Positions 1 through 8,880 of a stretch of 64,000 nucleotides of DNA are shown here, piece by piece; position 1 is the stretch's first letter, and the number at the start of each line of letters is the position of its first letter. The notes under the pieces are model-generated. The model saw only the letters and a program-made list of their open reading frames with translations, was not told the DNA's origin and did not search any database. Position numbers and translations under genes: made by a program. Source of the DNA: Streptomyces sp. MMG1121 (GTDB taxonomy: Bacteria; Actinomycetota; Actinomycetes; Streptomycetales; Streptomycetaceae); the NCBI RefSeq assembly GCF_001280015.1, contig NZ_LGDV01000197.1, positions 9,733-73,732 on the forward strand, given 5' to 3'.

Positions 1-2
1 AC

Positions 3-401
3 CTGCCCGTGCTGCGCGAGGCCGCGGCCCGCTATCTGCGCGAGGAACCCTCCGTACCGGTCCGGATCACCGGCGCCGTCGTCCGTATGCGCCGTTCGGG
101 ACCCGGCGGCGAGGGCACCGTACGGCTGCGTGTCCTCGGCGGCGCCGAGGTGCCGCACGTCCGCGTCACCCTGGACGAGGAGGACTACCGGATAGCGGGC
201 CACGCCCACCTCGTCGGACTCCCGGTGCGCGTGCACGGCCGGCTGGAGCGCCGGGGCGGCTTCCGCCGGCTCACCGGCGCCTCCGGTGTCGTACCCGTAC
301 AGGTCGACGAGGCCGAGCGGGACCGGCTGATGAAGGCCCTCCAGGAGAACCTCGACTTCTTCGAGGAGGCGTGCGGGGAGGCGTACGAGGACGGGGACTG
401 A
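3..401 (+). CDS. Conserved hypothetical protein (C-terminal part, 5' end outside window)
   Basis: Only the last 132 codons are visible; the reading frame is open to the left edge, so the true start lies outside the window. The visible part has mixed alpha/beta character, with many Arg and Val residues in the first 90 residues and an acidic C-terminus ending EEACGEAYEDGD. I recognise no catalytic motif. It lies 122 bp upstream of thrS on the same strand, and a promoter-like sequence separates the two, so co-transcription is not certain. Function unknown. Confidence 0.6.
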   Translation: MPVLREAAARYLREEPSVPVRITGAVVRMRRSGPGGEGTVRLRVLGGAEVPHVRVTLDEEDYRIAGHAHLVGLPVRVHGRLERRGGFRRLTGASGVVPVQVDEAERDRLMKALQENLDFFEEACGEAYEDGD

Positions 402-434
402 GAGCGTAGGGGAACGGGGACTGAGGGTGACCGT

Positions 435-465
435 TTAGCGGTCGGTGCCGTCGGGTCGGTACGAT
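435..465 (+). promoter_or_regulatory. Possible thrS promoter
   Basis: TTAGCG at 435-440 and TACGAT at 460-465 are separated by 19 bp and lie about 60 bp upstream of the thrS start. The -10 fits the Streptomyces TANNNT housekeeping pattern; the spacer is slightly long. I saw no T-box specifier or antiterminator in this leader. Confidence 0.35.
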
Positions 466-523
466 CGCCAGTGCGCGCGCTCCTGGTATGGCGCCGCATC
501 CCACCTTCAGTCAGGAGAGACCG

Positions 524-2500
524 GTGTCAGACGTCCGTGTGATCATCCAACGCGATTCCGAGCGGGAAGAACGCGTGGTGACGACGGGCACTACGGCCGC
601 CGACCTCTTCGCGGGCGAGCGCTCGATCATCGCCGCGCGCGTGGGCGGCGAGCTGAAGGACCTGGCCTGCGAGGTCAAGGACGGCGAGACCGTCGAGGGC
701 GTCGAGATCTCCTCCGAGGACGGCCTGAACATCCTGCGCCACTCGACCGCGCACGTCATGGCGCAGGCCGTGCAGGAGATCTTCCCCGAGGCCAAGCTGG
801 GCATCGGCCCGCCGGTCAAGGACGGCTTCTACTACGACTTCGACGTCGAGAAGCCGTTCACGCCCGAGGATCTCAAGGCCGTCGAGAAGAAGATGCAGGA
901 GATCCAGAAGCGGGGGCAGCGCTTCTCCCGCCGTGTCGTCACCGACGAGGCCGCCCGCGAGGAGCTGGCCGCCGAGCCGTACAAGCTGGAGCTGATCGGC
1001 CTCAAGGGCTCGGCGTCGCACGACGACGGCGCGGACGTCGAGGTCGGCGCCGGCGAGCTGACGATCTACGACAACCTGGACGCCAAGACCGGCGAGCTGT
1101 GCTGGAAGGACCTGTGCCGCGGTCCCCACCTGCCCTCGACCCGCCTGATCCCGGCGTTCAAGCTGATGCGCAACGCGGCCGCCTACTGGCGCGGCAGCGA
1201 GAAGAACCCGATGCTCCAGCGCATCTACGGCACCGCCTGGCCGTCCAAGGACGAGCTGAAGGCGTACCTGGACTTCCTCGCCGAGGCCGAGAAGCGCGAC
1301 CACCGCAAGCTCGGCAACGAGCTGGACCTCTTCTCCATCCCGGAGCAGATCGGCTCCGGCCTCGCCGTCTTCCACCCCAAGGGCGGCATCGTCCGCCGGG
1401 TCATGGAGGACTACTCGCGGCGCCGCCACGAGGAAGAGGGCTACGAGTTCGTCTACACCCCGCACGCGACGAAGGGGAAGCTCTTCGAGACGTCCGGACA
1501 CCTGGACTGGTACGCCGAGGGCATGTACCCGCCCATGCAGCTCGACGAGGGCGTGGACTACTACCTCAAGCCCATGAACTGCCCGATGCACAACCTGATC
1601 TTCGACGCGCGCGGCCGCTCGTACCGTGAACTGCCGCTGCGCCTCTTCGAGTTCGGGACCGTGTACCGGTACGAGAAGTCGGGCGTCGTGCACGGCCTCA
1701 CCCGTGCCCGCGGCTTCACGCAGGACGACGCGCACATCTACTGCACCCGTGAGCAGATGTCCGAGGAGCTGGACAAGACGCTCACCTTCGTCCTCGGCCT
1801 GCTGCGCGACTACGGCCTCACCGACTTCTACCTCGAGCTGTCCACCAAGGACCCGGAGAAGTTCGTCGGCTCCGACGAGGTCTGGGAGGAGGCGACCGAG
1901 ACGCTGCGCGAGGTCGCCGAGAAGCAGGGCCTGCCCCTCGTCCCCGACCCGGGCGGCGCCGCCTTCTACGGCCCGAAGATCTCCGTCCAGGCCAAGGACG
2001 CGATCGGCCGGACCTGGCAGATGTCGACCATCCAGCTCGACTTCAACCTGCCCGAGCGCTTCAACCTCGAGTACACCGGCCCGGACGGCTCCAAGCAGCG
2101 CCCGGTCATGATCCACCGCGCGCTCTTCGGCTCGATCGAGCGCTTCTTCGCGGTGCTCCTGGAGCACTACGCGGGCGCCTTCCCGGCGTGGCTGGCCCCG
2201 GTCCAGGCGCTCGGTATCCCGATCGGCGACGCGCACGTGGAGTACCTGGAGAAGTTCGCGGCGGCGGCCCGCAAGAAGGGTCTGCGCGTCGACGTGGACT
2301 CCTCCTCGGACCGTATGCAGAAGAAGATCCGCAACGCCCAGAAGCAGAAGGTGCCCTTCATGGTCATCGCGGGCGACGAGGACATGTCGAACGGCTCGGT
2401 GTCCTTCCGCTACCGCGACGGCTCGCAGGAGAACGGCATCCCGTTCGACGAGGCCATCGCCAAGATCGCCCAGGCCGTCGAGGAGCGCGCGCAGGTCTGA
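524..2500 (+). CDS. thrS: Threonyl-tRNA synthetase
   Basis: Charges tRNA-Thr with threonine in the cytoplasm. The protein has 658 residues. Domains in order are an N-terminal TGS domain (about 1-65), the second editing-type domain with the [11 protein letters not shown] helix (HxxxH zinc-site pattern), the class II catalytic core, and an anticodon-binding domain (about 560-658). Core zinc ligands are visible as Cys in MNCPMHNL, His in DDAHIYC and His in [11 protein letters not shown]; class II motif 2 is [11 protein letters not shown]. The GTG at 524 is chosen because AGGAGA lies at a suitable distance upstream; an in-frame ATG at 488 lacks a ribosome binding site. A hairpin terminator follows the gene. 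thrS-HIT-pgsA order is conserved in actinobacteria. Confidence 0.97.
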   Translation: MSDVRVIIQRDSEREERVVTTGTTAADLFAGERSIIAARVGGELKDLACEVKDGETVEGVEISSEDGLNILRHSTAHVMAQAVQEIFPEAKLGIGPPVKDGFYYDFDVEKPFTPEDLKAVEKKMQEIQKRGQRFSRRVVTDEAAREELAAEPYKLELIGLKGSASHDDGADVEVGAGELTIYDNLDAKTGELCWKDLCRGPHLPSTRLIPAFKLMRNAAAYWRGSEKNPMLQRIYGTAWPSKDELKAYLDFLAEAEKRDHRKLGNELDLFSIPEQIGSGLAVFHPKGGIVRRVMEDYSRRRHEEEGYEFVYTPHATKGKLFETSGHLDWYAEGMYPPMQLDEGVDYYLKPMNCPMHNLIFDARGRSYRELPLRLFEFGTVYRYEKSGVVHGLTRARGFTQDDAHIYCTREQMSEELDKTLTFVLGLLRDYGLTDFYLELSTKDPEKFVGSDEVWEEATETLREVAEKQGLPLVPDPGGAAFYGPKISVQAKDAIGRTWQMSTIQLDFNLPERFNLEYTGPDGSKQRPVMIHRALFGSIERFFAVLLEHYAGAFPAWLAPVQALGIPIGDAHVEYLEKFAAAARKKGLRVDVDSSSDRMQKKIRNAQKQKVPFMVIAGDEDMSNGSVSFRYRDGSQENGIPFDEAIAKIAQAVEERAQV

Positions 2501-2518
2501 TCCGGCGCCCGCTGGCAC

Positions 2519-2562
2519 ACGAAAGGCCCCCGGGGGGGATCACCTCTCCGGGGGCCTTTCGT
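2519..2562. terminator. Bidirectional hairpin terminator between thrS and the convergent channel gene
   Basis: Arms 2519-2533 and 2548-2562 form a 15-bp perfect stem around a 14-nt loop (core GAAAGGCCCCCGG). The right arm lies inside the last codons of the convergent channel gene. Confidence 0.75.
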
Positions 2563-3196
2563 CGCCCTCCCGGTAGAAGGTCCGCATCAGCCAGGACGAG
2601 AACGAGCCCGTCACCGCGCCGAGCAGGGCGAGACCACTGGCCATCATCCCGATCGCGATCACCCGGCCGAAGGGGGTCACCGGCGTGATGTCGCCGTAGC
2701 CGACCGTGCTGAGGGTCGAGGCGGCCCACCACACGGCGTCCCCGAACGTCCGCATGGTGGCACCGGGCGCCCCGCGTTCCTGCTGATAGACCGCGAGGGC
2801 ACCGGCGAAGCCGAGCAGCAGGGTGGACAGACCGGCGTAGGAGATGACCCGCGCGTACAACGAGAGCCGCCGCCGGCCGGGCCGGTGCTGCAGAGCGTCG
2901 TACAGCGGGACGATCCGCAGTGGGCGCAGCAGCGGCAGGACGGCCACCAGCGTGAGCAGCACATGCGTCGGGACGTAGCGCAGGCCCTGCCCGCTGAGCC
3001 GCCAGCGCACCGCGTAGTCCACGAGGGACACCCCCCAGAGGACCAGCAGTACGTACGCACTGGCATGCCGCACGAAGGCGGGCAGGTCCGTGGCCAGGAC
3101 CCGGGTGGCATACACGCCCAGGAAGACCAGGGCCGCCACGAAGAGAGGGATCTCGGTGCGCTGCTCCCAGCGCGTCGCACGGCTGTCGTCGTCCAC
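2540..3196 (-). CDS. Voltage-gated-type potassium channel protein
   Basis: A 218-residue membrane protein predicted to conduct K+ across the cytoplasmic membrane. The selectivity filter TVGYGD is present in TLSTVGYGDITP, with a pore helix before it and an S6-like helix after it. Four further hydrophobic stretches precede the pore (starting IPLFVAALVFLG, YVLLVLWGVSL, THVLLTLVAVLPLL and VISYAGLSTLLLG), and an Arg-rich segment before S5 (RPLRIVP ... RPGRRRLSLYARV) resembles a short S4. There is no cytoplasmic RCK/TrkA domain. The start is uncertain: GTG at 3196 is the last reasonable start before the first hydrophobic segment and sits inside a 22-bp perfect palindrome. It is divergent from the HIT gene and convergent with thrS. 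Confidence 0.85.
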   Translation of the reverse strand: MDDDSRATRWEQRTEIPLFVAALVFLGVYATRVLATDLPAFVRHASAYVLLVLWGVSLVDYAVRWRLSGQGLRYVPTHVLLTLVAVLPLLRPLRIVPLYDALQHRPGRRRLSLYARVISYAGLSTLLLGFAGALAVYQQERGAPGATMRTFGDAVWWAASTLSTVGYGDITPVTPFGRVIAIGMMASGLALLGAVTGSFSSWLMRTFYREGDERPPER

Positions 3197-3215
3197 CGGC
3201 CAAGCTTGGCCGGTG
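3194..3215. repeat. 22-bp perfect palindrome at the channel gene start
   Basis: The sequence from 3194 to 3215 equals its own reverse complement; the centre is CCAAGCTTGG. It covers the presumed GTG start of the channel gene and lies 60-80 bp upstream of the HIT gene, a position that would suit an operator serving one or both divergent genes. This role is inference. Confidence 0.5.
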
Positions 3216-3262
3216 ACTGTCTTCCGGCCGCCCCGGCGACACGCCGGGAACGGGCGAAGCCA

Positions 3263-3268
3263 TATGCT
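3263..3268 (+). promoter_or_regulatory. Possible -10 element for a leaderless HIT mRNA
   Basis: TATGCT lies 7 nt before the ATG at 3276 and no purine-rich ribosome binding site separates them. This is the usual arrangement of leaderless actinobacterial transcripts. No strong -35 is visible. Confidence 0.35.
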
Positions 3269-3275
3269 GCTTGGC

Positions 3276-3821
3276 ATGACGAGTGAGCCGGAGCAGCAGA
3301 TCGGAGTGGGGACGCAGGACGCGTTCCAGCGCCTGTGGACGCCCCACCGGATGGCGTACATCCAGGGCGAGAACAAGCCGACCGGTCCGGGGGCCGACGA
3401 CGGCTGCCCGTTCTGCTCGATCCCGGCCAAGTCCGACGAGGACGGGCTGGTCGTCCGGCGTGGTGAGCATGTGTACGCCGTGCTCAACCTCTACCCCTAC
3501 AACGGCGGCCATCTGATGACCGTGCCGTACCGGCACGTGGCCGACTACACCGAGCTGACCGGGCCGGAGACCGCCGAGCTGGCCGAGCTGACCAAGCAGG
3601 CGATGACGGCCCTGCGCACCGCGTCCGGCGCGCACGGCTTCAACATCGGCATGAACCAGGGCACGGTCGCGGGCGCCGGCATTGCCGCCCATCTGCACCA
3701 GCACATCGTCCCGCGCTGGGGCGGCGACACGAACTTCATGCCGGTGGTGGGCCACACCAGGGTGCTGCCGCAGCTCCTGGCCGACACCCGGAAGATGCTC
3801 GCGGAGGCGTGGTCCGCCTGA
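3276..3821 (+). CDS. HIT-family nucleotide hydrolase/phosphorylase
   Basis: A 181-residue histidine-triad protein that probably cleaves dinucleoside polyphosphates or nucleotide adducts. The triad is visible as HLHQHIVPRW near residue 140, and a Cys-x-x-Cys (CPFCSIP, about residue 45) matches the zinc-binding variant found in the actinobacterial AP4A phosphorylase subgroup. Its place between thrS and pgsA is the same as in mycobacteria, where the orthologue is an AP4A phosphorylase; substrate preference here is inferred from that. An ATG 12 bp upstream (3264) is in frame, but the -10-like sequence overlaps it, so 3276 is preferred. Confidence 0.88.
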   Translation: MTSEPEQQIGVGTQDAFQRLWTPHRMAYIQGENKPTGPGADDGCPFCSIPAKSDEDGLVVRRGEHVYAVLNLYPYNGGHLMTVPYRHVADYTELTGPETAELAELTKQAMTALRTASGAHGFNIGMNQGTVAGAGIAAHLHQHIVPRWGGDTNFMPVVGHTRVLPQLLADTRKMLAEAWSA

Positions 3822-3851
3822 TCCCCCCGTGCCCTCGGCCGAGGGCACCGC

Positions 3852-5498
3852 TCACGCGTCGTACAGGTCGGCCTTCCTCGGCGACGGGTCCTGGATGCTG
3901 GTGCTGAGGAACGAGGAGCGGGCACCGAACTTCTCCGTGTCCACGCCGTTCTCCGCCAGCACCCTGATCGCCGCCGAGTGCACCACCCGCAGCACCGGGG
4001 TGGCCGCGCGCAGCGCGTCGTCGGCCATGAAGCGGTGCCGCCAGGGCTGGTCGGCCCAGGCATGCCTGAGGCCGAACGGCTCGGGCAGGGCGAGCGAACC
4101 GCCGAGCCAGTTGAGCAGGGGCGGATACCAGGTCAGCGGGGCGCGCGCGGCCAGCCGTACCACCTCGTCGGTGCCGACCAGGGGCAGCTTGATCGTGCGG
4201 GTCTCCCACGGCTTGAGGGACTTGGAGACCTCTCTGGTCGGCGCCTCCGGCTTGGAGGTGAACAGCGAGTTGACCGGCCCCAGCGCGTGTCCGGTCACCT
4301 CGATGCGCAGCGTCTGGTGCAGCACGGTCACCGTGATCAGCATGGTGATGATGAGCTGGCCGTCCCACAGCGTCCACTGCACGCCCAGGTAGTGCCGGTC
4401 GCCGCTGCCGAACTGCTGCTTGTTGCAGATGTCCTGTATCGCGTGCGGCTTGACCTGGAACGCCTCGACGTCCGTGCCCTCGGGCCGGGACACCGCCGTG
4501 GCCTTCTCGCCGATCGGCGTCACGATCCAGTGCTTCACGGACGGCTTGGGAAAGCCCCCGGTGTTCAGCGGGCCGCGCTCCAGCAGGCCGAGCTGGTCGT
4601 GGATCGCGCGGATGACGTCCCAGCTGCGGAAGGGGTGGATCTCCCGGGCCGGGTCGGCGGGCAGCAGGTCCTCGGCGAGCTGCCAGGAGCCCCAGCGGGT
4701 GCCCATACCGAGTATGCCCTTGGGACCGGCGTAGAAGACCGAGTTGGACTGCTGCTCCGCGCTGAGCCGGGCCAGCGACTGGCGCAGCTCCTCGGCGGCG
4801 GTCTGGTTGGGTCCGCGCGGCACGGCCTCGGGGACCTTGGCGCCGACGCTGGTGCCCGACAGCAGGCCGTCCCAGCGGGCCCGCAGATCCTTGGCGGTGG
4901 CCTCGCAGATCCGCTTGGCCCAGAACCAGCCGAGGACGGGCAGGACGACGGCCGCGCGCGCGTACCAGGCCCAGAAGCCGGTGAACGGCATCTTGATCAG
5001 GAACAGTACGGCGAGGACGCCGACGGCGAGGAGCAGCGCGGTGGCCAGCGTCCCGGCCCGCTTGTCGTCGCGCTTGGCGATGTACGTCCGCAGCTGGAAG
5101 ACGAGCAGCCAGACGATCAGCCCGGGCAGGAACAGTACGCCGCACAGGGCCGTGACGGCGGCCAGGCGGGTGTCGCGCTCCCGGCGGATGTTGTTGGCCG
5201 CGAGGCAGTGCTCGACGACGAACTGCGGCTCGGAGCCGAAGGACTGGATGAGCGGCTTGCGGCCGGAGGCGAGCATGCGGGCGACCACGGCCCGCGAGAA
5301 CGCCTCACCGAGATTGGGCTTCAGCAGCGCGATCCGGCCGGGCTTGACGGTCGACTGGTGCCAGTCGTTGTCGGCGTTCTTGATGGTGTCGATCGTGCTG
5401 TCCCGGTACGCCGCGGAGGCCAGTGCGGAGGTCGCCGCCTGTCCCTCGTCGCCCGAGACGGGCACCTGGGGCCCGTCCCACTCCGTGCCAAACGACAT
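3852..5498 (-). CDS. Membrane protein of unknown function
   Basis: A 548-residue protein I do not recognise. The first 100 residues are soluble. Three hydrophobic segments lie at about 115-190 (containing LCGVLFLPGLIVWLLVF, ATALLLAVGVLAVLFLI and AAVVLPVLGWFWA), with another around 335 (LIITMLITVTVL). The C-terminal 200 residues are soluble and predicted cytoplasmic, with several aromatic and Pro-rich stretches. The ATG at 5498 is preceded by a G-rich ribosome binding site (GAGGGGGCGGG). It lies 221 bp downstream of the EF-G-like gene on the same strand. These two genes interrupt the HIT-pgsA neighbourhood, which is contiguous in mycobacteria. Confidence 0.75.
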   Translation of the reverse strand: MSFGTEWDGPQVPVSGDEGQAATSALASAAYRDSTIDTIKNADNDWHQSTVKPGRIALLKPNLGEAFSRAVVARMLASGRKPLIQSFGSEPQFVVEHCLAANNIRRERDTRLAAVTALCGVLFLPGLIVWLLVFQLRTYIAKRDDKRAGTLATALLLAVGVLAVLFLIKMPFTGFWAWYARAAVVLPVLGWFWAKRICEATAKDLRARWDGLLSGTSVGAKVPEAVPRGPNQTAAEELRQSLARLSAEQQSNSVFYAGPKGILGMGTRWGSWQLAEDLLPADPAREIHPFRSWDVIRAIHDQLGLLERGPLNTGGFPKPSVKHWIVTPIGEKATAVSRPEGTDVEAFQVKPHAIQDICNKQQFGSGDRHYLGVQWTLWDGQLIITMLITVTVLHQTLRIEVTGHALGPVNSLFTSKPEAPTREVSKSLKPWETRTIKLPLVGTDEVVRLAARAPLTWYPPLLNWLGGSLALPEPFGLRHAWADQPWRHRFMADDALRAATPVLRVVHSAAIRVLAENGVDTEKFGARSSFLSTSIQDPSPRKADLYDA

Positions 5499-5719
5499 TC
5501 CCGCCCCCTCGCCGCCGTGTCGCTCCTGCGGCCTTCCCGACTTCCTTGCTCCGCACACCTGTTGAACACGGGTTGAACAGGCCGTCGCGCCGAATTGCCC
5601 CACCGCCACCGACGACTGCGGCACGACGCGATCAGGTGATCAGCGTATCCGCCGCCACCGACAGCCGGTGGGCGGACGGCCGAAGCCGCCCGCCCTCCGG
5701 GAAGGTGACGTCCGGTGAA

Positions 5720-7918
5720 CTAGGTCGTCTCGTCCGCCTGTTCGCGGATCCGCTCGGCGATCTGCGGCGGCATCGGCTCGTGCCGGGCGTACGCCCGGTC
5801 GAAGCGGGCCGTGCCGTGCGACAGCGACCGCAGGTCGACGGCGTACCGGCCGATCTCGAACTCGGGCACCTCGGCCCGGATCAAGGTCCGCGCGGCGCCG
5901 ACCTGTTCGGTGCCGAGCACCCGGCCGCGCCGGCTCGACAGGTCGCTCATCACCGCGCCCACATAGTCGTCGCCGACCAGCACGGACACCTCGGCGACGG
6001 GCTCCAGCAGATGGATCCGCGCGTCGGCCGCGGCCTCCCGCAGTGCCAGCGCGCCCGCGGTCTGGAAGGCGGCGTCGGAGGAGTCCACCGAGTGCGCCTT
6101 GCCGTCCAGCAGCGTGATCCGCACGTCCACCAGCTGGTACCCGGCGGCGACGCCCTTGGCGGCCTGCGCCCGTACGCCCTTCTCGACGGACGGGATGAAC
6201 TGGCGCGGTACCGCACCGCCGACCACCTTGTCCACGAACTCGATGCCCGAGCCGCCCGGCAGCGGTTCCACCTCGATCTCGCAGATCGCGTACTGCCCGT
6301 GCCCGCCGGACTGCTTCACATGCCGGCCGCGTCCGGTCGCCTTGTGCGCGAACGTCTCCCGGAGGGAGACCTTGTGCGGGACGACGTCGACCTGGACGCC
6401 GTAACGGCTGCGCAGCCGTTCCAGGGCGACGTCCGCGTGGGCCTCGCCCAGGCACCACAGGACCACCTGGTGGGTGTCCTGGTTCTGCTGCAGCCGCATG
6501 GTCGGGTCCTCGGCGACCAGCCGGGCGAGCCCCTGGGAGAGCTTGTCCTCGTCCGCCTTGCTGTGCGCCTGGATGGCGAGCGGCAGCAGCGGGTCGGGCA
6601 TCCGCCAGGGCTCCATCAGCAGCGGGTCGTCCTTCGCGGAGAGCGTGTCCCCGGTCTCGGCGCGGCCGAGCTTGGCCACGCACACCAGGTCGCCGGCGAC
6701 GGCGTGCGTCACCGGGCGCTGCTGCTTGCCGAACGGCATGGACAGGGCGCCGACCTTCTCGTCGACGTCGTGGTCCTCGTGGCCACGGTCGGCCAGCCCG
6801 TGCCCGGAGACGTGCACCGTCTGGTCGGGGCGCAGGGTGCCGGAGAAGAGGCGGACGAGGGAGACCCGGCCGACGTAGGGGTCGGAGGCGGTCTTGACGA
6901 CCTCGGCGACCAGCGGGCCGCCGGTGTCGCACGGCTTCAGCTCGCGCGCCTTGCCGTCGATGGTGGTGACCCCGGGCAGCGGATGCTCGAACGGGGTCGG
7001 GAAACCGCCGGTGACCAGCTCCAGCAGCTCGACCGTGCCGAGCCCCTGCCGGGCGCCCTCGGCGGCGGGGGCGGCCGCCAGGACGGGGAAGAACGCGCCG
7101 CGGGCGACGGCCCGCTCCAGGTCCTCGACCAGAGTCTTGATCTCGACCTGCGCGCCGCCGAGATAGCGGTCCATGAGGGTCTCGTCCTCGCTCTCGGCGA
7201 TGATCCCCTCGATGAGCCGGTTGCGTGCCTCCTCGATGTCCGGCAGCTGCTCCGGGCCGGGCTCGGACTCCTTGCGCTCCCCGGTGGAGTAGTCGAACAG
7301 CTTCTGCGACAGCAGCCCGACCAGCCCGGTCACGGGTGCGTGCCCGTCGGGGCCCTCCGGGGCGCGCAGTGGCAGATACAGCGGGAGCACGGCGTCGGGG
7401 TCGTCCCCGCCGAAGGCCTCCGCGCAGGTCCGGGTCATCTCCTCGAAGTCCGCGCGGGCGGCCTCCAGGTGCGTGATCACGATGGCGCGGGGCATGCCTA
7501 CGGCCGCGCACTCCTCCCAGAGCATCCGGGTCGAGCCGTCCACCCCGTCCGCGGCCGAGACGACGAAGAGGGCCGCGTCCGCAGCGCGCAGACCGGCCCG
7601 CAGCTCCCCGACGAAGTCGGCGTACCCGGGGGTGTCGAGGAGGTTGATCTTGATGTCGTCCCATTCGACGGGCACCAGGGAGAGCTGTACGGAACGCTGC
7701 TGCCGGTGCTCGATCTCGTCGTAGTCCGAGACGGTGCCGCCGTCCTCGACGCGGCCCGCCCGGTTCACCGCCCCCGCGCTCAGCGCGAGGGCCTCCACCA
7801 GGGTCGTCTTGCCCGAACCGGAGTGGCCGACCAGCACCACGTTCCGTACGGACGCGGGCTGGTCGGCCTCGAGAGCCCTGCCGGCGGCCCCGGGGTGTGT
7901 CTGAGTCTTGTCGCCCAT
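5720..7918 (-). CDS. EF-G-like translational GTPase (EF-G2 type)
   Basis: A 732-residue paralogue of elongation factor G. The G1 loop is GHSGSGKTT (about residue 31) and G3 is DTPGYADF. The expected G4 motif NKxD is replaced by THLE (in VITHLEAARADF), so guanine specificity or GTP hydrolysis may differ. Domains II-V of EF-G follow, including the domain IV segment with GGHGQYAICEIEVEP. The mycobacterial paralogue FusA2/EF-G2 has similar substitutions and, as far as is known, lacks ribosome-dependent GTPase activity. The ATG at 7918 has GGGAGGCAGG upstream. The main EF-G would be in the str operon elsewhere. Confidence 0.88.
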   Translation of the reverse strand: MGDKTQTHPGAAGRALEADQPASVRNVVLVGHSGSGKTTLVEALALSAGAVNRAGRVEDGGTVSDYDEIEHRQQRSVQLSLVPVEWDDIKINLLDTPGYADFVGELRAGLRAADAALFVVSAADGVDGSTRMLWEECAAVGMPRAIVITHLEAARADFEEMTRTCAEAFGGDDPDAVLPLYLPLRAPEGPDGHAPVTGLVGLLSQKLFDYSTGERKESEPGPEQLPDIEEARNRLIEGIIAESEDETLMDRYLGGAQVEIKTLVEDLERAVARGAFFPVLAAAPAAEGARQGLGTVELLELVTGGFPTPFEHPLPGVTTIDGKARELKPCDTGGPLVAEVVKTASDPYVGRVSLVRLFSGTLRPDQTVHVSGHGLADRGHEDHDVDEKVGALSMPFGKQQRPVTHAVAGDLVCVAKLGRAETGDTLSAKDDPLLMEPWRMPDPLLPLAIQAHSKADEDKLSQGLARLVAEDPTMRLQQNQDTHQVVLWCLGEAHADVALERLRSRYGVQVDVVPHKVSLRETFAHKATGRGRHVKQSGGHGQYAICEIEVEPLPGGSGIEFVDKVVGGAVPRQFIPSVEKGVRAQAAKGVAAGYQLVDVRITLLDGKAHSVDSSDAAFQTAGALALREAAADARIHLLEPVAEVSVLVGDDYVGAVMSDLSSRRGRVLGTEQVGAARTLIRAEVPEFEIGRYAVDLRSLSHGTARFDRAYARHEPMPPQIAERIREQADETT

Positions 7919-8202
7919 GATCCTGCCTCCCGTGCACGGTGAGGTCACTACGGGCGCGGATACGCGGGATCCGCGTGTGGTGGCGGCTCCGGCGACGCCC
8001 GCGGTTATTCGAGCTTTCCACTCACGTCACGCTGCGTCCATACGGCGGACCCGATCGCGCCACGCACGCCCCGCGCGCGGCGGCGCACACCGCTTCACGC
8101 CACGGGCTGTGGGTGCCCGCCCGTCACGTACGCACGCGCGTGGCTACGATGGGCCAGCCGGAGGCCATCAGGGCCGCGGCGACACCGACCGTCGGGAAGG
8201 CC

Positions 8203-8880
8203 ATGCTGAACAAGTACGCGCGTGCATTTTTCACGCGTGTCCTCACACCGTTCGCCGCGTTTCTCATCCGGCGGGGGGTGAGCCCCGACACGGTCACGCT
8301 CATCGGCACGGCCGGTGTGGTGGCCGGCGCGCTGGTCTTCTACCCCAGGGGCGAGTTCTTCTGGGGCACGGTCGTGATCACCCTGTTCGTCTTCTCCGAC
8401 CTGGTCGACGGCAACATGGCCCGCCAGCTGGGCCGCTCCAGCCGCTGGGGCGCCTTCCTGGACTCCACCCTGGACCGGGTCGCCGACGGCGCGATCTTCG
8501 GCGGCTTCGCGCTCTGGTACGCGGGCCAGGGCGACAACAACATGCTGTGCGCCGTCGCCATCTTCTGTCTGGCCAGCGGCCAGGTGGTGTCGTACACCAA
8601 GGCCCGCGGTGAGTCGATCGGGCTGCCGGTCGCCGTCAACGGGCTCGTCGAGCGGGCCGAGCGGCTGGTGATCTCGCTGGTCGCGGCCGGTTTGGCGGGC
8701 CTGCACAAGTTCGGCGTGCCGGGCATCCAGTGGCTGCTGCCGATCGCCCTGTGGATCGTCGCCGCGGGCAGCCTCGTCACGCTGGTCCAGCGGGTCGTCA
8801 CCGTCCGCCGCGAGTCGGCCGAGGCGGAGGCGGCCGTCGCCCGGCACAACGCGGCCCACGGGAGCGAGGCGGCGAAGTGA
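8203..8880 (+). CDS. pgsA: Phosphatidylinositol phosphate synthase (CDP-alcohol phosphatidyltransferase)
   Basis: Joins CDP-diacylglycerol and inositol phosphate in the membrane, the first step toward phosphatidylinositol and PIM lipids. The 225-residue product carries the CDP-alcohol phosphotransferase signature DLVDGNMARQLG ... GAFLDSTLDRVADG (DGxxAR...GxxxDxxxD) near residues 70-95 and about five or six hydrophobic helices. The ATG at 8203 is chosen because GGGAAGG precedes it and its N-terminus lines up with that of mycobacterial PgsA1; an in-frame ATG at 8149 would add 18 residues. The stop overlaps the next start by 4 bp (GTGA). With the next two genes it forms the PIM-type lipid operon, and this context favours inositol phosphate over glycerol phosphate as acceptor. 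Confidence 0.93.
   Translation: MLNKYARAFFTRVLTPFAAFLIRRGVSPDTVTLIGTAGVVAGALVFYPRGEFFWGTVVITLFVFSDLVDGNMARQLGRSSRWGAFLDSTLDRVADGAIFGGFALWYAGQGDNNMLCAVAIFCLASGQVVSYTKARGESIGLPVAVNGLVERAERLVISLVAAGLAGLHKFGVPGIQWLLPIALWIVAAGSLVTLVQRVVTVRRESAEAEAAVARHNAAHGSEAAK

Noticed and set aside
402..523. T-box leader upstream of thrS
   Set aside because: No T-box consensus, specifier loop or antiterminator is visible in the 122-bp leader.
488..523. Longer thrS starting at ATG 488
   Set aside because: No ribosome binding site upstream, and the added residues do not belong to the TGS domain. GTG 524 follows AGGAGA.
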